64,000 nt of DNA from Paraphysomonas bandaiensis (lineage: Eukaryota > Chrysophyceae): positions 231,729 to 295,728 of the forward strand of contig CBFFRP010000430.1 of NCBI GenBank assembly GCA_965644295.1, written 5' to 3'. Shown here one piece after another: positions 43,928-56,444 of this stretch (its first letter is position 1; every line of letters begins with the position of its first letter). The translations under genes were made by a program, and so were the position numbers. The notes under the pieces were generated by a model. It had not been told where the DNA came from. It ran no database searches and worked only from the letters and a program-made list of their open reading frames with translations.

Positions 43928-44305
43928 CATAAATACATACATACATAAATACATAAATACATACATAAAGACATACATACTTACAGACAGACATACATAC
44001 AGACACACATACATACAGACACACACAGACACACATACATACATACATACATACATACATACATACATACATACATACATACATACATACATACATACAT
44101 ACATACATACATACATACATACATACATACATACATACATACATACATACATACATACATACATACATACATACATACATACATACATACATACATACAT
44201 ACATACATACATACATACATACATACATACATACATACATACATAATGTACATACATACATACATACATACATACATACATACATACATAATGTACATAC
44301 ATAGC
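43343..44305. repeat. (CATA)n microsatellite, about 950 bp
   Basis: A long tetranucleotide array with scattered point changes and short CAGACACA interruptions (43980-44035). It lies between the divergent kinase (43286) and ACMSD (44399) genes. Frames of up to 300 codons on both strands are artefacts. Confidence 0.98.
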
Positions 44306-44398
44306 TAATACCTTCATATATATATCCTCCACAAGTCATTGTTATCTTGTAGGGTCACATTCCATATCACTTCACACTTCATACTTCACTCTAATCAA

Positions 44399-45969
44399 AT
44401 GATTAAATTCACAAAGAACGCATTTCATAGTAAATCACTGTATCGTTTTAAATCCACAGTGGTGGATATTCATTCACATTTCTTACCATATTCATGGCCT
44501 GATTTCTCAAAGAAATATGGTGATAAAGATGGTAAATGGCCATGGATGAGACATGATGGGACTCTTCCTAGTACATGTGATGCGATGTTAATGTTAGGGG
44601 ACTCTGATTTTCGTCCAGTACAATCTCGTTGTTGGAATATGTAAGTTATACACTCCTATAGATGAATACAGTAGTTGATATGATATATGGATGTTGTTGA
44701 TAGGTCTCAACGTATTGAAGACATGGATAGAGATGGTATTGACTGTCAGATCATATCAAATACTCCCATATTGTTTCAGTATCATCGACCTATTGAACAG
44801 GTACTGTGTTCTATAGGCTTATATGAGGTGTGATATGACTGATTTATTGTTTAGACAATTGCAGTTGCACGACATTTTAATGATCATGCACTTGAAATGG
44901 TGTCTGAGAGTAATGGACGACTGGTTACTCTAGCTCAGGTACCACTTCAAGATACGGATGCGGCTTGTGAGGAAGCATCCCGTGCAATGAAGACTGGACA
45001 TCATGGAATTCAGATCGGTAATCATGTGGGTCCGATGGACCTCGATGCCGACAAGTTAGTAGCATTTCTGCACCATTGTGCAGATGATAATGTGAGTGAT
45101 ACACATTGTATTCGATATGATCTAAAGTACGATATTCAGATCCCTGTATTGGTGCACCCGTGGGACATGTTCGGTGTTGACAGAATGGAGAAGTATATGA
45201 TGGCTTGGACAGTTGGTGAGTTGGACGACAAAGCCTTACATGTGGGCTAATTATATATGCTGTGTAGGAATGCCGGCTGAGACGCATCTCTCAATAGTGG
45301 CCATGATTTTGAGTAAGTCTTAACTAGTGATGAACTAGTGTTAATGAACTCAATGTTGACACGTGTTGTGCACAGGTGGGGCCTTCGACCGTCTTCCGAA
45401 ATCCCTTAAATTGTGTTTTGCTCACGGAGGGGGAGCATTCGCATTTCTTCTACCTCGACTGGAGAATGCCTACCTTCATCGAGATATTGCCCGAGGGAAT
45501 GCTAGTATGCCTCCGTCCCACTACGTTGACAGGTAGATATATGTATAAATATTCCAGTTACTCCATAGATTACTTTCGGAACAGATTTTCGGTTGATTCA
45601 GCTGTGTTTGGCACTGACTCTTTGGACCTTCTCGTGAAAACAATGGGTGCAGAGAGGTCTGTTTTGATATTGTTGTCTCGTGCTGGCATAATTACTGGCA
45701 TTCTTCAGAGTAATGCTTGGGTCTGACTATCCATATCCCCTCGGTGAGCAACGCGTCGGTAATCTAGTGAGAGAAGCTTTTACGAAAAATGTTTTGACCG
45801 AGAGTCAGGTGTGTAGCTCTGACTATGTTGCATTGATATTTCTAATATATTGCACTCTATTAGAGAGATCAAATTCTTGGGGAAAACGGTAAGTTATGTC
45901 AGGTCGTTTGTTTTTGTACTTACGTGACTGCTTTGTTTAGCTCTTCGATTCTGGGGTATCAAACACTAA
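44399..45969 (+). CDS. ACMSD: 2-amino-3-carboxymuconate-6-semialdehyde decarboxylase (ACMSD)
   Basis: Ten exons join in phase: 44399-44640, 44704-44800, 44855-45091, 45140-45215, 45268-45312, 45376-45532, 45585-45656, 45709-45808, 45864-45888 and 45941-45969 (359 residues; human about 336). Metal-binding and active-site motifs are all present: [30 protein letters not shown] and [15 protein letters not shown] is a zinc amidohydrolase-fold decarboxylase. It diverts tryptophan (kynurenine pathway) breakdown away from quinolinate and NAD synthesis. The extra basic N-terminus of about 20 residues ([19 protein letters not shown]) could be a mitochondrial presequence. Introns are 48-63 bp. It is divergent from the kinase. 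Confidence 0.94.
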
Positions 45970-46718
45970 ACGCAGCTAATTATATTTTGTGTCAACTAAA
46001 TTAATGTACACTTTTTTACTGATAGTATCCGTTAGTGGCACACACACTAATAGCGGGCACTTATAAATTCACATAGTAGTTATAATGGGATTTGTCCGTC
46101 GATATGTGCTTTGTAAACCTGTCATCGCGTAGGTGCCAATCTACATTCGCTATTCTAGTTGAAATATATAGATCATTTCATCGTCTCCAAATCGATAACT
46201 TCATTCGCTTTCCACTTTTATGTATTGACCTAGTTAGCCTTTCATGACAGTAGATCGTTATATCAGGAAAGATGCCAACACACCAACACCAGTTATATTT
46301 TCAGTACATATGTTTCAGTTTCAATTTGTGCTTTGGAAGACACTGTGTTTCGCTGAATTATATATAATATATATTAGGAGCGATAGTGTGATAGTAGCAA
46401 CCTGGGATAGGGAACAATATCCTAAAAAGAGAATTCACTGGGCAGTGTCAGGTTCTCATCAAATTCTCGGACCAATTCATTAAGTTTTTGTACCGTGTCA
46501 TAGTATTTCTCGCTATTACTGTACATGCATCGCAATTTCATTTGTACTTAACAAAAATAAAGTGGCGTATGAAGCCAGTTACTTATAAAATATGCGAGTA
46601 TTCACAGCCTGCATTCTTACATATTTCAGGATTACACACTATACACAGGGCTATATATATGACAGTTGCTACAAACGTACACTATGATAACATACTACAC
46701 ACATAGCGTATACTAGCA
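45970..46718. other. Intergenic between convergent ACMSD and RCC1-protein genes
   Basis: No gene, repeat or RNA is recognised. Short plus-strand frames (46244-46483 and 46488-46706) show no domain and lack exon structure, so they were left out. Confidence 0.55.
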
Positions 46719-49170
46719 TCACGCATCGTCTTGCTCGTACTCTTGGTAATGTTGACGGTACCATTTTTCAAATATGTGAGCAGGTATTCGAGGAAGATGA
46801 GTATTCTCTTCGCCGTTAGCTAGTGCAATGAGGCACTCTTCAACATCTCCACTATCTACCGGTATAGGCGCACGCAGAGCCACTAAAACTTTTCGTACAG
46901 TATCGGGCCCAACACATCCATCGCACGGAAGTCCATCATCTCGTTTTCTTTCTATAACACTGTCTATCTTCTCTCGTACTGCTGTCCACGCACATGTACA
47001 GTTGCCAGAGGTTCTGCAGTCACATGTGTCGGTACGATCCTTTCTTTTACGGAGGTACAGCACTAGTTTTCTACTACGCACACATCTTCTAGCACAAGCC
47101 ATACATACGGCTGTGAGTCCCAGAGCAGGACACTCGTAAGCGCACTCCAGACCCTTTCTCCGCCACTTAAGCTGAGGAATCTGTTCGCGCGTATCCATAC
47201 AGTATCTGCACCCAGTATTGAGTAAACGAATAAAATAGTTTACATACTCACTTGAGTCCTTCCTCGAAGTCCTCATTTGGAATTTCCTCGTCAGTTTTAC
47301 CGGCTTGACCCTCCATGACTTTATCAGGGTTATCAAGCAGAGAGGGATCCATGCCATGTCGCTTCAGCTCCAGTTTCAGCCGGTGCCTAATCAGCTTGCT
47401 TCCGCCCTCCTACATCATCAGTAAGCTATATTCACATAAACCACCAATCCTTCCTACCTCTAATATCTTGAAGAAGTCTCTCAGCATCGGTTGGTCCCTG
47501 ACAAGCAACGGCTTGTGAGAAGTCACAAACAACGTGTGCCTGTCCCCTGCACAAGTAGTCAACAAAAGAAGGGGCGTGGCGACATATCATCTTCTTCATA
47601 CTAACCGGCAGACACGCTTGTTACTCGCATGCGTCTACAGGCGGTCAACAGTACGGGTTGAAGACGTATATCTGTGTCGCCTAGTCCTAGCTGACCGTAG
47701 CTGTTATCGCCCCACACCCATACATCAGGAATACCATCTGAAAACGAGAAAAGCGAGGTTACGAATAATAATTCGCAGATTGTCCGCGCACCTGTTCCAC
47801 CAACTCCGGCAACAGCAACAGAGTGGCGCATACCCGCCGACATCTGAATTACATTCTTCACATTTGGCACAACCTGTGGCTTGGGATTATCCCAAGCAAA
47901 TCCGTCCCCCAGCTGACCATATTCCCCTGCGCCCCAAACCACTATCTGCCGAGCAGGCAGAAATAGAAGCATATTATGATAACCCCCACATACAATGTGC
48001 AATGGTTTGTAGGAATATTTTTCAAGATATTTCATTACCCATCGCAGATGCTGGGGCTTGCTCGAGAACCGGATGTCAGCTATATAAGGTAAAACAAGAC
48101 TACATTAGACAGTGACATATGAACGACAAGTCCGCATACCAGAGCTGAGCTGACCCTGTTCGTGTGCACCCCAACCATAGACACAATCATTAACGCTATT
48201 ATCTCGACGCTTCACCTGCATCGTGTGGTCAGAGAGTGAGCTACACATATATGTAGAATAGAGAGACAAGCATACCCTGACGATGGCAAGTGAGTGGGCG
48301 ACGCCACAGGCTACTTCTAATACGCAATCCCTCTCTGTGTTTATCTCTGCTGCTAAATCTGGTTCAACTTCCATTCGACTAACATGCCCCCGCCCCAGCT
48401 GTCCTTGATCATTTCTTCCCCAGGAATACAACTTCCCGTTATACGTCAAGCACAGCGCATGGAATTTTCCCAGTGCAACCTATGCAAGAAATAACATCAA
48501 ATACTAATAAAGTTTCATAATCATAAAATCAGTGCACCTGTTTTACACGTTGTCGTTGTAGAGACATTATCTGACGTGGTATTTGCCATGTTTCATCATC
48601 TCCATGTCCTAATATGCCAAATTTTCCAAGACCGAAGCTGTATACATTCCCACCTGCGTATATAAGACTGCGTTAATATCAATGACTTTAAATATTCTCT
48701 ACATTACTTTTTGTTATTACAAAACAATTCCCATAACCAGCTATAACATCTATAGGTGGTTCTTCTTCATCCCATTCTACATCCTCTGGTGTTAACACAC
48801 CCTCTTCTTCACATAACATCCCTTGATTTAAACCAAAAAACATAATTTTCTTGGATTTTCTACCAAATCGTCCTTTTTCAGGGATATAATTAATCATTAA
48901 GAGGATTGTATGCCTACTTCCTGCAGATGATTTTTTACATACATATTGACGTCCTTTTGTATCAATTGGCCGATATATACCACTAACTGGACGTGGACAT
49001 AGTTGTATATATGAGTTTGTAGGGGGATCATTCATGTAGCCGCATCTACCGTCTTCCATCCATCCACATGAGAATAAATTAATGACAGGTTGATATGAAC
49101 ATTCCCATTGTTCTTCATCGGATGAAAAATATTTATCTTGTTTAGGTATAATTGTGTTCATAGTATTCAT
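46719..49170 (-). CDS. RCC1-repeat protein with C-terminal Cys-rich (UBR-like) region
   Basis: Nine exons join in phase: 49170-48708, 48653-48538, 48479-48276, 48215-48140, 48079-47792, 47737-47606, 47546-47458, 47409-47252 and 47205-46719 (670 residues). RCC1 repeats form most of the protein, with repeated motifs YSWGRNDQGQLGRG, YGWGAHEQGQL, VVWGAGEYGQLGDG and VWGDNSYGQLGLGD, predicting a seven-bladed propeller. After a linker comes a Cys-rich segment (YCMDTREQ, ECPALGLTAVCMACARRC, CDCRTSGNCTC) that resembles a UBR-type zinc fold. RCC1 propellers act as exchange factors or as adaptors in ubiquitin ligases; the second role fits the Cys-rich end. Partner unknown. Introns are 46-60 bp. Confidence 0.82.
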
Positions 49171-49280
49171 TATGTATGTATATGTGTGTATATATATATG
49201 AGTGTGTATGTGTGTGTCTATGTATGTATGTGTATGTGTGTGTGTCTATGTATGTATGTGTATGTATGTGTGTATGGTAC
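49171..49280. repeat. TATG/TG microsatellite in the RCC1/POLE2 divergent promoter
   Basis: Alternating TATG and TGTG units directly upstream of the RCC1-protein start, between it and POLE2 (49909). Confidence 0.9.
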
Positions 49281-49908
49281 TTATATATAAGTGAAGTTGT
49301 TGATGAAAGTGTTTCAGTTTATTCACACTGAAGTTAATGGAAGAATCCACTGGACTTCCTTCTATTAGGAACCTATTCAACACTATCTCATAGAGGATCA
49401 CTTCATAAGTAACCTAACTGCTATACATACACATGTACATACAGCAGTATATATATATTCATATGAGATTTATCATACAACTCCATTACAGTTACTTTTT
49501 CCTCTATTTCTCAAATTCTACTTATTTTAGTACCATATATCGGGATATTCTAAGTTTTCAGACATAAATTTCCTGATTATCTGATTGTAGATTATCTCAT
49601 ATGAGTGTTTACAGTCCACATACAGTAGGAAACCCCTGGATTTAGTGATATAGGGGTGGATTATAAAGGGTTTTTATATACAAATGCTATAAAAATTGAT
49701 TTTGTATAAAAAAGAGGAGATATTTTGGTACCATGAATTACAAATTTCAAATGCCTTAAAAGCCTCCCAGTCAAACCATTCATCTCATATACAACATCTA
49801 TTAACAAGACAAAGAATCTCATTCATTTATCTTACAAAACAGTGCAAACTATCATAAAATCAATTATAAATACATTCTCTAGTAGTCTGTATAACGAAAT
49901 AGGTTGCA

Positions 49909-52095
49909 ATGGATATAAGACGTGAAATATTTAAAGCCTTTAAGTCTCGTGGCTTGTCTGTACGTGCGGATGCAAGTAAAGCTATGGAGAGTATACTTCG
50001 GAGGTAACTGAACAACACTGTGATTATTATACATATCCATATATATAAATATCTGTATGTATATATACATGTATGTGTGTTTATATCTGTATGTATGTAT
50101 GTATGTGTAATATATTTAGCTGTATATATATGTATGAATATATTTGATGTCTTCGTATATTACTATCAGTGAGGAGGATGCACTCGATGCTTTATATAAT
50201 ATACTGGAAGCAGTTGAAAGCAGGATAGAGAAGCGAGAGGGTATGTATACACTCTGTGTTTTTATTAAGTGGACTTATTATCTTATTAGTGACATCTAAT
50301 GTCATTGACGTCCAAACTGTGACTGATATAGTGGCGGAGCTGTCATCTACTGATGATGATTTGTACAAAGAGAGTACTGAGGTGAGTAGGTCGATTTATA
50401 AGCGTGCGCTCTACTGACGAAATAACTGTGTTTGAACTAGCTCTTTGATGCTTATCATTCCCCGAAATTAGTCTTTGACGAAAAAAACAAGACTTATAAA
50501 GTGTACGAGTACCTTTTGCTTTATTTCAGTTAATACTTATTGGAGTGTTTGTCTGCAGTATTCCTGGTTCGTCCGTGAAATGTGATCTCTTCGGAGATAC
50601 AGAGGATAGAGCGAACATGTACAGGGAGAGACTTTCTATTGCACTTCATCGAATGCTTCGGAATGGACTATTCACCGCGCGGGGTTTATCGGGATCGGGG
50701 CCTGTAGACACTACGCCGGAAGGGGGAAGCAAGCACGAGGTAAAACACATTTCAATGAGTGCACACATAGCATGACCTAAGATTCATAAACTGTAGATCT
50801 CCACTGTGGCATCTCTTCTAGGCTCAAACGGAACCAGTGTCTTGCTCGGCATCATCACACAGGTTGCGATCTCGCACAATGAAATAACTCTGGTTGACTG
50901 ATTTGATTATCTATTGTGTGTGTAGCCCGAGGAAGGAGGATGGTATCTGGAAGATTTGTCTGGATCTATTCAACTAGATCTCTCTGAGGCACTGCAAGCT
51001 TCCCCAGTACTTGTCACTGAAGGAAGCATCGTTATCGCGGAAGGTGTCCTTGGACCTGGGGGTCACTTTTTGGTTAAGATATTGGCTTTCCCACCAGCAG
51101 AAAAACGGGAGGTCTCTTTGGCAGCAATTGGTGTGACAGATGTCTTCGGTGGTGGGTGGAGGCCTCAACATATGGCGCAGATGCAAAGCTTGGAAGCGAA
51201 ATCGGTATCCTCTACTTTTGTCGTTCTGTCGGACGTGCACTTGGATAAGCCACACGTGTGCGACAAATTGCAGGAGGTTTTTGATGGGTTTGAGGGTTCT
51301 GGCTCGAGCATAGTGTTCATTCTCATTGGGTCCTTTATTACTAAGCCAGTAGTTGCCCCGGGTGGACGGGAGAGTGCTATATCAGCCTTCAGCGCACTCG
51401 CCGACATGATTTGTAAATGTCCAAACCTTGCCGCTTTCGCCAAGTTCGTTCTAATTCCAGGTTACTAATTCTAAAGTTGTGCATTACTTGCCCTGATGAT
51501 GTGCGTAGGCCCCTTCGACCCCGTGGTGGGCACTGCTTTTCCCAGGCGTCACTTGCCGAAGATATTCACGAAGGAACTAACAAATCGAGTGGCCCATATT
51601 TCTTTTGCCTCGAATCCCTGTAGGGTGCGCTTCTTTACCCAAGAGATTGTCATCTTTCGTGAAGACCTCCTTCGTAAAATGATGCGACACCTAGTTGTTC
51701 CCTTACAGGGGGGGGATGATCAACCTGAAATTTCGCAGCAAATTGTGAGGTCAATAGTGGACCAGGCCCACCTTTGCTCCCTACCTGCTCACTGCCAGCC
51801 GGTGTACTGGCAACTCGACCATAGCATGCGACTGTTCCCCTTGCCGCACCTGGTATCCACCTGCTGTTATAGTTACTAGTGCCTCATATTTGCTGTGTAG
51901 CTTATACTTGCAGATCACGCTGAACAATACGAATATTTCTATGAGGACTGCGCTGCGGTTAATCCAGGTCGGTAATAGCAAGCCTGCCTTCGTTTTTCAT
52001 GGTATAACTATGTAGGATCATTTGCGAGTGACTACTCGTTCGTTGTGTACAGACCTGCCTCTCAGGAAATACAGCTAAGCAAAGTTCCATCGTAG
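49909..52095 (+). CDS. POLE2: DNA polymerase epsilon subunit 2 (Dpb2/POLE2)
   Basis: Ten exons join in phase: 49909-50003, 50170-50240, 50290-50381, 50441-50502, 50559-50739, 50797-50862, 50926-51460, 51509-51852, 51901-51967 and 52016-52095 (530 residues; human 527). The N-terminal helical domain (FKAFKSRGLSVRADA), OB-fold segment (FLED-type YLEDLSGSIQLDLSEA) and inactive calcineurin-like phosphoesterase domain (VVLSDVHLDKP, IPGPFDPVVG, TQEIVIFREDLLRKM) follow the family order. The tail reads ILADHAEQY and VNPGSFASDYSFVVYRP. This subunit bridges the polymerase to the CMG helicase for leading-strand synthesis. Intron 1 (166 bp, with TATG units) is longer than the rest (48-63 bp). Confidence 0.95.
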
Positions 52096-52465
52096 TTAGG
52101 TCTTTATGTGAATGATTTGTTGTCCGGTGTACAAACGTCGTTCTCCTTGTGCAGCAGAACTGTCATGTTGTTCACGAACAGTTTTCGCGTTTCTAACTAG
52201 GCTGTATGTATAATAGTATATAGTAATAATTATTAAGCTTTAACATTTAACATATAACAAAGAGAAAGCACGCTATGTACCTAAATTATGTTCCTTGTTC
52301 ACTATCTTCTCAATGCATTCTAGAGTTAGAGAATAGTTTCCTGAGCAATATCCAATATCCATAGCAACGTAAGGTATATTTTTAAATCGAATAATTAATA
52401 CGAAAGTATCAAAACATCAGAACTGACAAGAGGGTGGCTAAAAAGTGCGAACAAAATACGAATTA
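52096..52465. other. Intergenic between convergent POLE2 and NSE3
   Basis: No feature is recognised in this AT-rich stretch. Confidence 0.6.
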
Positions 52466-53788
52466 TTAGTTAGCTGCGTCTAAGAAATAGACAAGAAGTA
52501 AAGAAGACTTATTCACGTCGTTGCTTGCTTTCTTCCTCTCCTCCACGACCACTTTCTTCGGCGAAAATATCCGGCTGTACTGCAAGTTAAGACAGTATAT
52601 ATACAAAACGAAGAATGACACCTCATCAATAGTGCGTATGTGTTCCTCGTCCACACGTTCACCAATGCTCACAAAGTACGCCCGCGAAAGCTGCTTCAAT
52701 CCAAACTCTACATGGAACCGCGAGCCAAGTGTATAGACCTTTGACGAGGGACCAGAAGATTCAGCAACATTATCCTTGGACTCTACCAGATACCCTTCCT
52801 ACCAAATCCGATTAACAGCCTATCCATTAACACAGGTCTAGAAAGGTGGTACCTTGACCATACGTTGTAAAAGCGACAAAAATCCATGCTCATTGAGGTC
52901 CTCTATACCCGAGGAGTCTTTCTTTCTCCCAGTGGCGGATATACTAGACTCTGCAAATCTCGGGTCAATCCTGGACAAGTTAATAACAAGGTCAAAAACA
53001 TGTAGACGTAGGTGCAACAGCGTACTTCCGAATCATCCGAAGAAGTGATCCAAGATCACAAGATCTAGAGGGAGATGTCGCAACAGCCATCAAAACTGCT
53101 GCACAAAATCCCCGATATCCAGCCTCTCTATCGTTCGCAGACAAGATGCGTAATAGAGCAGGACTCCTAACAAAATCATTGATATCACAGAAGAATTATA
53201 ATACATGCCATATCTCACAAATATATCATACCGTAATTCATTTACAACAAATATATTACTCATATCTCGGCACATGACATTATAACCAAGTGATTGTTGT
53301 AATAAGTTCTGTGCAACTTGTAAAGCACTCTGTGAATGTGATTTATATTCTGATTGCTCATGTCCAATTGCATCTTTCACATGATCCATTGTAACTTTAT
53401 CTTTATTCCCTCCTTTAAAAAGTAATAATCTTCCTGTAATTTTCGCTAACTTGTCTTTTGTTTCTTGTGGAAGTCGTTCCCATTTATTTTGCGTATGTTC
53501 CCTTACTTGTATTGGAGGTGCCTCTTTAAGATATCGCAATGAAGTGATTGAATCATAATGATTATTGTCAATTCTCTTATTTGAATGATCTTCATTATCA
53601 CCATCATCATCAGTATCAGTATCAGATGGTAGGGATTGACGTCGTGTAGATCTACGTTCATGTTTAACTCTTGTAGATGATTCTGTATGATCTGAGGAAG
53701 GAGTTTGACCAGTAGATCTACGTTCATGTTTAACTCTTGTAGATGACTCTGTATGATCTGTTGAGGGTGTTTGACGACGTCGTTTCAT
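52466..53788 (-). CDS. NSE3/MAGE-domain subunit of the SMC5-SMC6 complex
   Basis: Five exons join in phase: 53788-53232, 53166-53026, 52970-52853, 52798-52622 and 52579-52466 (368 residues). The N-terminus is basic and disordered, with an imperfect duplication (TPSTDHTESSTRVKHERRST occurs twice in near-identical form) and an acidic patch. The MAGE homology domain follows: LAKITGRLLLFKGGNKDKVT, LGYNVMCRDMSNIFVVNEL, then GYRGFCAAVLMA and GFLSLLQRMVKEGYLVE, with two winged-helix halves. NSE3 works with NSE1 and NSE4 to load SMC5-SMC6 on damaged DNA. A start 41 codons upstream (53911) is possible but adds only low-complexity sequence. Confidence 0.82.
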
Positions 53789-53889
53789 GGGTTTGATGTG
53801 GGGATTGAGTGGTGGTTGATGTGACTTAAATGGTGGGAGTTGTAAGATGGGGTTGTATGAATTATTGTGTAGAGTTGGAGTGTTGTATG

Positions 53890-54480
53890 TGAATGTGTGT
53901 GTATATAGCATATGAGAGGATGGGTATGTATGTTATGTATGTGTATGTATGTGTATGTACAGGGTACGTCCGCCTACACTCTAGTAGTAGACGTGGACAT
54001 AAGCATTTTGTGTACATGTACACACAGCAGCATGAGGTACGCCAAATAGATACTGACTGCTCCGTATACCGTATACCGGTATAGTATATTTGAATATTTG
54101 AACTAATTTCTATCTACAGACTTTTAATATGAAACCCAGAATATCAGGATATTTTGAAAAACCTTATTTTCTATGAAACAATTTAGAGTTTTTGAAGATC
54201 CTGGAGCTATTGTATACACAGTGGAATACGTCCGTATATTCCTAATAATCCCTACCTACCGTACTGGTATACGTTACATCAGGTGTATATGTATGTGCAG
54301 TTTGCAGCAGTATGTATGTGTGTACTCTGTATGTGTATATGTGTATTGATATTCGTATGTATGTATGTATGTGTGTGTACCTTCTATAGTATGTACCGTA
54401 CCGTATATATAAGAATAACATACACATACATACATACACACACATATATATACATACACACATACATATATATATATAGG
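53890..54480. repeat. TATG/TG and CATA repeats in the NSE3/CCDC24 divergent region
   Basis: Patches of TATGTG (53900-53960, 54280-54380) and ACATACA (54418-54470) lie between NSE3 and the CCDC24-like gene. No gene is seen within. Confidence 0.85.
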
Positions 54481-54685
54481 GAGAAGCTCTCATGTAATCA
54501 AACCACACACGATGTAATTCTATTCATCTCATTCCTATCATTTAATTCATCTCAATATACTCTCTTCTCTCTCCCCTTCACTCCAACCCATCACTCTATA
54601 CACTCATATACATACATCTCAACGATCTACTTCCATGTAATTCAATTACAGTCATATCTAGATACTAAAATAAACATTAGAAGCA

Positions 54686-55776
54686 ATGAAAACAACGTGG
54701 GATCATATTGTGAAATACTCTCCAAAGCCTGAAGTGGATGAGATCGCACGGATTATAGGCAGAAAGATTATCGATAGGAATGAGGTGTGTATGTATATGT
54801 ATATAGAGTGTGTATATATATACTAAGAGTGATCATACAGGATCTCTGTACAGAACTGAACTGTCTTAAAGAAATCGTAGGAGATTTCTTGACTCATCAG
54901 TTCAACACTGTAAATATTCTAGGCGATTCTTCAACTGGAATTAACACACGAGATGTTGACACGAGACACAATGAACATATAAATGTAGACACTTCCATTG
55001 AGGGTAGCCCACACGGAAAGTATTCCGATTGCTCAGTACATGGAATTGAGTTTGTTGAATCAATAAAGGTTAATACGTTTACACTTTGTCACTACAATGA
55101 CTAAATATTCTCGTTCATAGGAGCATCTTTGCTTGAATAATATCCATATTGTAGCCGATGCTATTCGTCAGGCTTTAGAGGATGAGAAAGATGACCTTGA
55201 GGCCGAAATTCAGGTCGACACAACTATTTGATCGTTATCTGGCGTAACGAGTATGTAAATCAGGTGTTACAGTCAACAATGGACTTAGAAGCGGAGGTGC
55301 AGTCCAGAGGAAACACACCCCGTGCCCCGCAGCCGCCCCAAGGTCCCTTGGAGACTGCATCATCTCCCAAAATGCACCCAATGAAAGCGAGAGGAGTAGA
55401 CTTAAGTACCGCTGCGCGATATTTGCAGGTTTGTTCATCCTGCGGCGAACAGCTCCCTGTGGTGGGGGGTGCGTTCTGTGCTCCTGGAAGAGTGCGGAAA
55501 AACCACCGAATGAAACCCCATCATAAGGAAGACAGTCCAAGTACACCGCTACTTTGCGTCCTTTGTGTGTCGGGATATGGTCATGGCAGTAGTGACAATA
55601 GCGTCTATGGCAATGGTGCGGATCATTCTCTATCAGTGGATAGGAATATGAAAGAGCATGTTGAAGACTCATTAGAATCCCGTCCTGTAAGTAGAACGCG
55701 GAGCAGAGTTCGAAATAGAATCGAATCTGCTAGAGATGAGCGTTTTTTGTTGGATGAAGATATTTTTCTCCATTGA
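54686..55776 (+). CDS. CCDC24-like coiled-coil protein
   Basis: Four exons (54686-54784, 54841-55068, 55121-55213 and 55264-55776; introns 50-56 bp, all phase 0) encode 310 residues. The N-terminus (TWDHIVKYSPKPEVDEIARI, then ELNCLKEIVGDFL) and the segment NNIHIVADAIRQALEDEKDD followed by LEAEIQVLQ align in order with vertebrate CCDC24, a little-studied ciliary-linked protein. After residue about 150 the sequence is low-complexity with a CSSCGEQLP cysteine pair and CVLC, possibly a small zinc site absent in CCDC24. Function is unknown. The assignment rests on two blocks. Confidence 0.58.
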
Positions 55777-56444
55777 CACGTGTATAGAGTAGCTGTCGTC
55801 TTCATGTGGGTTTCTTGGTGCACAGAAGTTCTGTATATGTACCACCAAATGTTCCTTGTGTATTGCATAAGATTAATAAGTCATCAATATCTCTGCTTGT
55901 CGATGTGGACCGTCAGTATATTATATAAACTAGTAAGTGTTACTAAGTAATATTAACTACAATTTTTGAAGAAAGCAGCTGGAATTTCGAAGTGAAATAG
56001 GCTAAGATGTAAGGAGTGCTATAGTATATTACACATTAAACTATGGGGAGCTAACGGATAGTGCCTTTCAGATTAGTAAGCTACTTCTACAGCAGCTTTT
56101 ACTGTTACTCAATTAGTATGCAATATGCAACGTAGGAAATTTTAAATAAGTAAAAAACAACAGAAATACAATACAAAATATAGTACTGTGCGATAGCGAT
56201 TATGGAATCTTAAGGACATGCAATAAATAAAGCGTGCATATGTGCATATCATTCTTTAACGTTTGAAAAGACATACAGCTCTTAGAAGATATCGAGATTT
56301 AATTAATATGAGGATAAACATGTTTGCTGTTATATATATACTTTCATAAGTAGCTGCCAAAGTCACGACTGCTGACATATATTGACAAGGTACTACAACA
56401 ATATACATTTAATATTCCCGTAATCCAACTTCCAGAGTGTCATA
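55777..56444. other. Intergenic between convergent CCDC24-like and SLC44 genes
   Basis: AT-rich; no gene, repeat or RNA recognised. Confidence 0.6.

Noticed and set aside
47534-48115. 193-codon plus-strand frame
   Set aside because: It is the antisense shadow of RCC1-protein exons that join perfectly on the minus strand.
55235-55672. 145-codon minus-strand frame
   Set aside because: It is the shadow of the last CCDC24-like exon.
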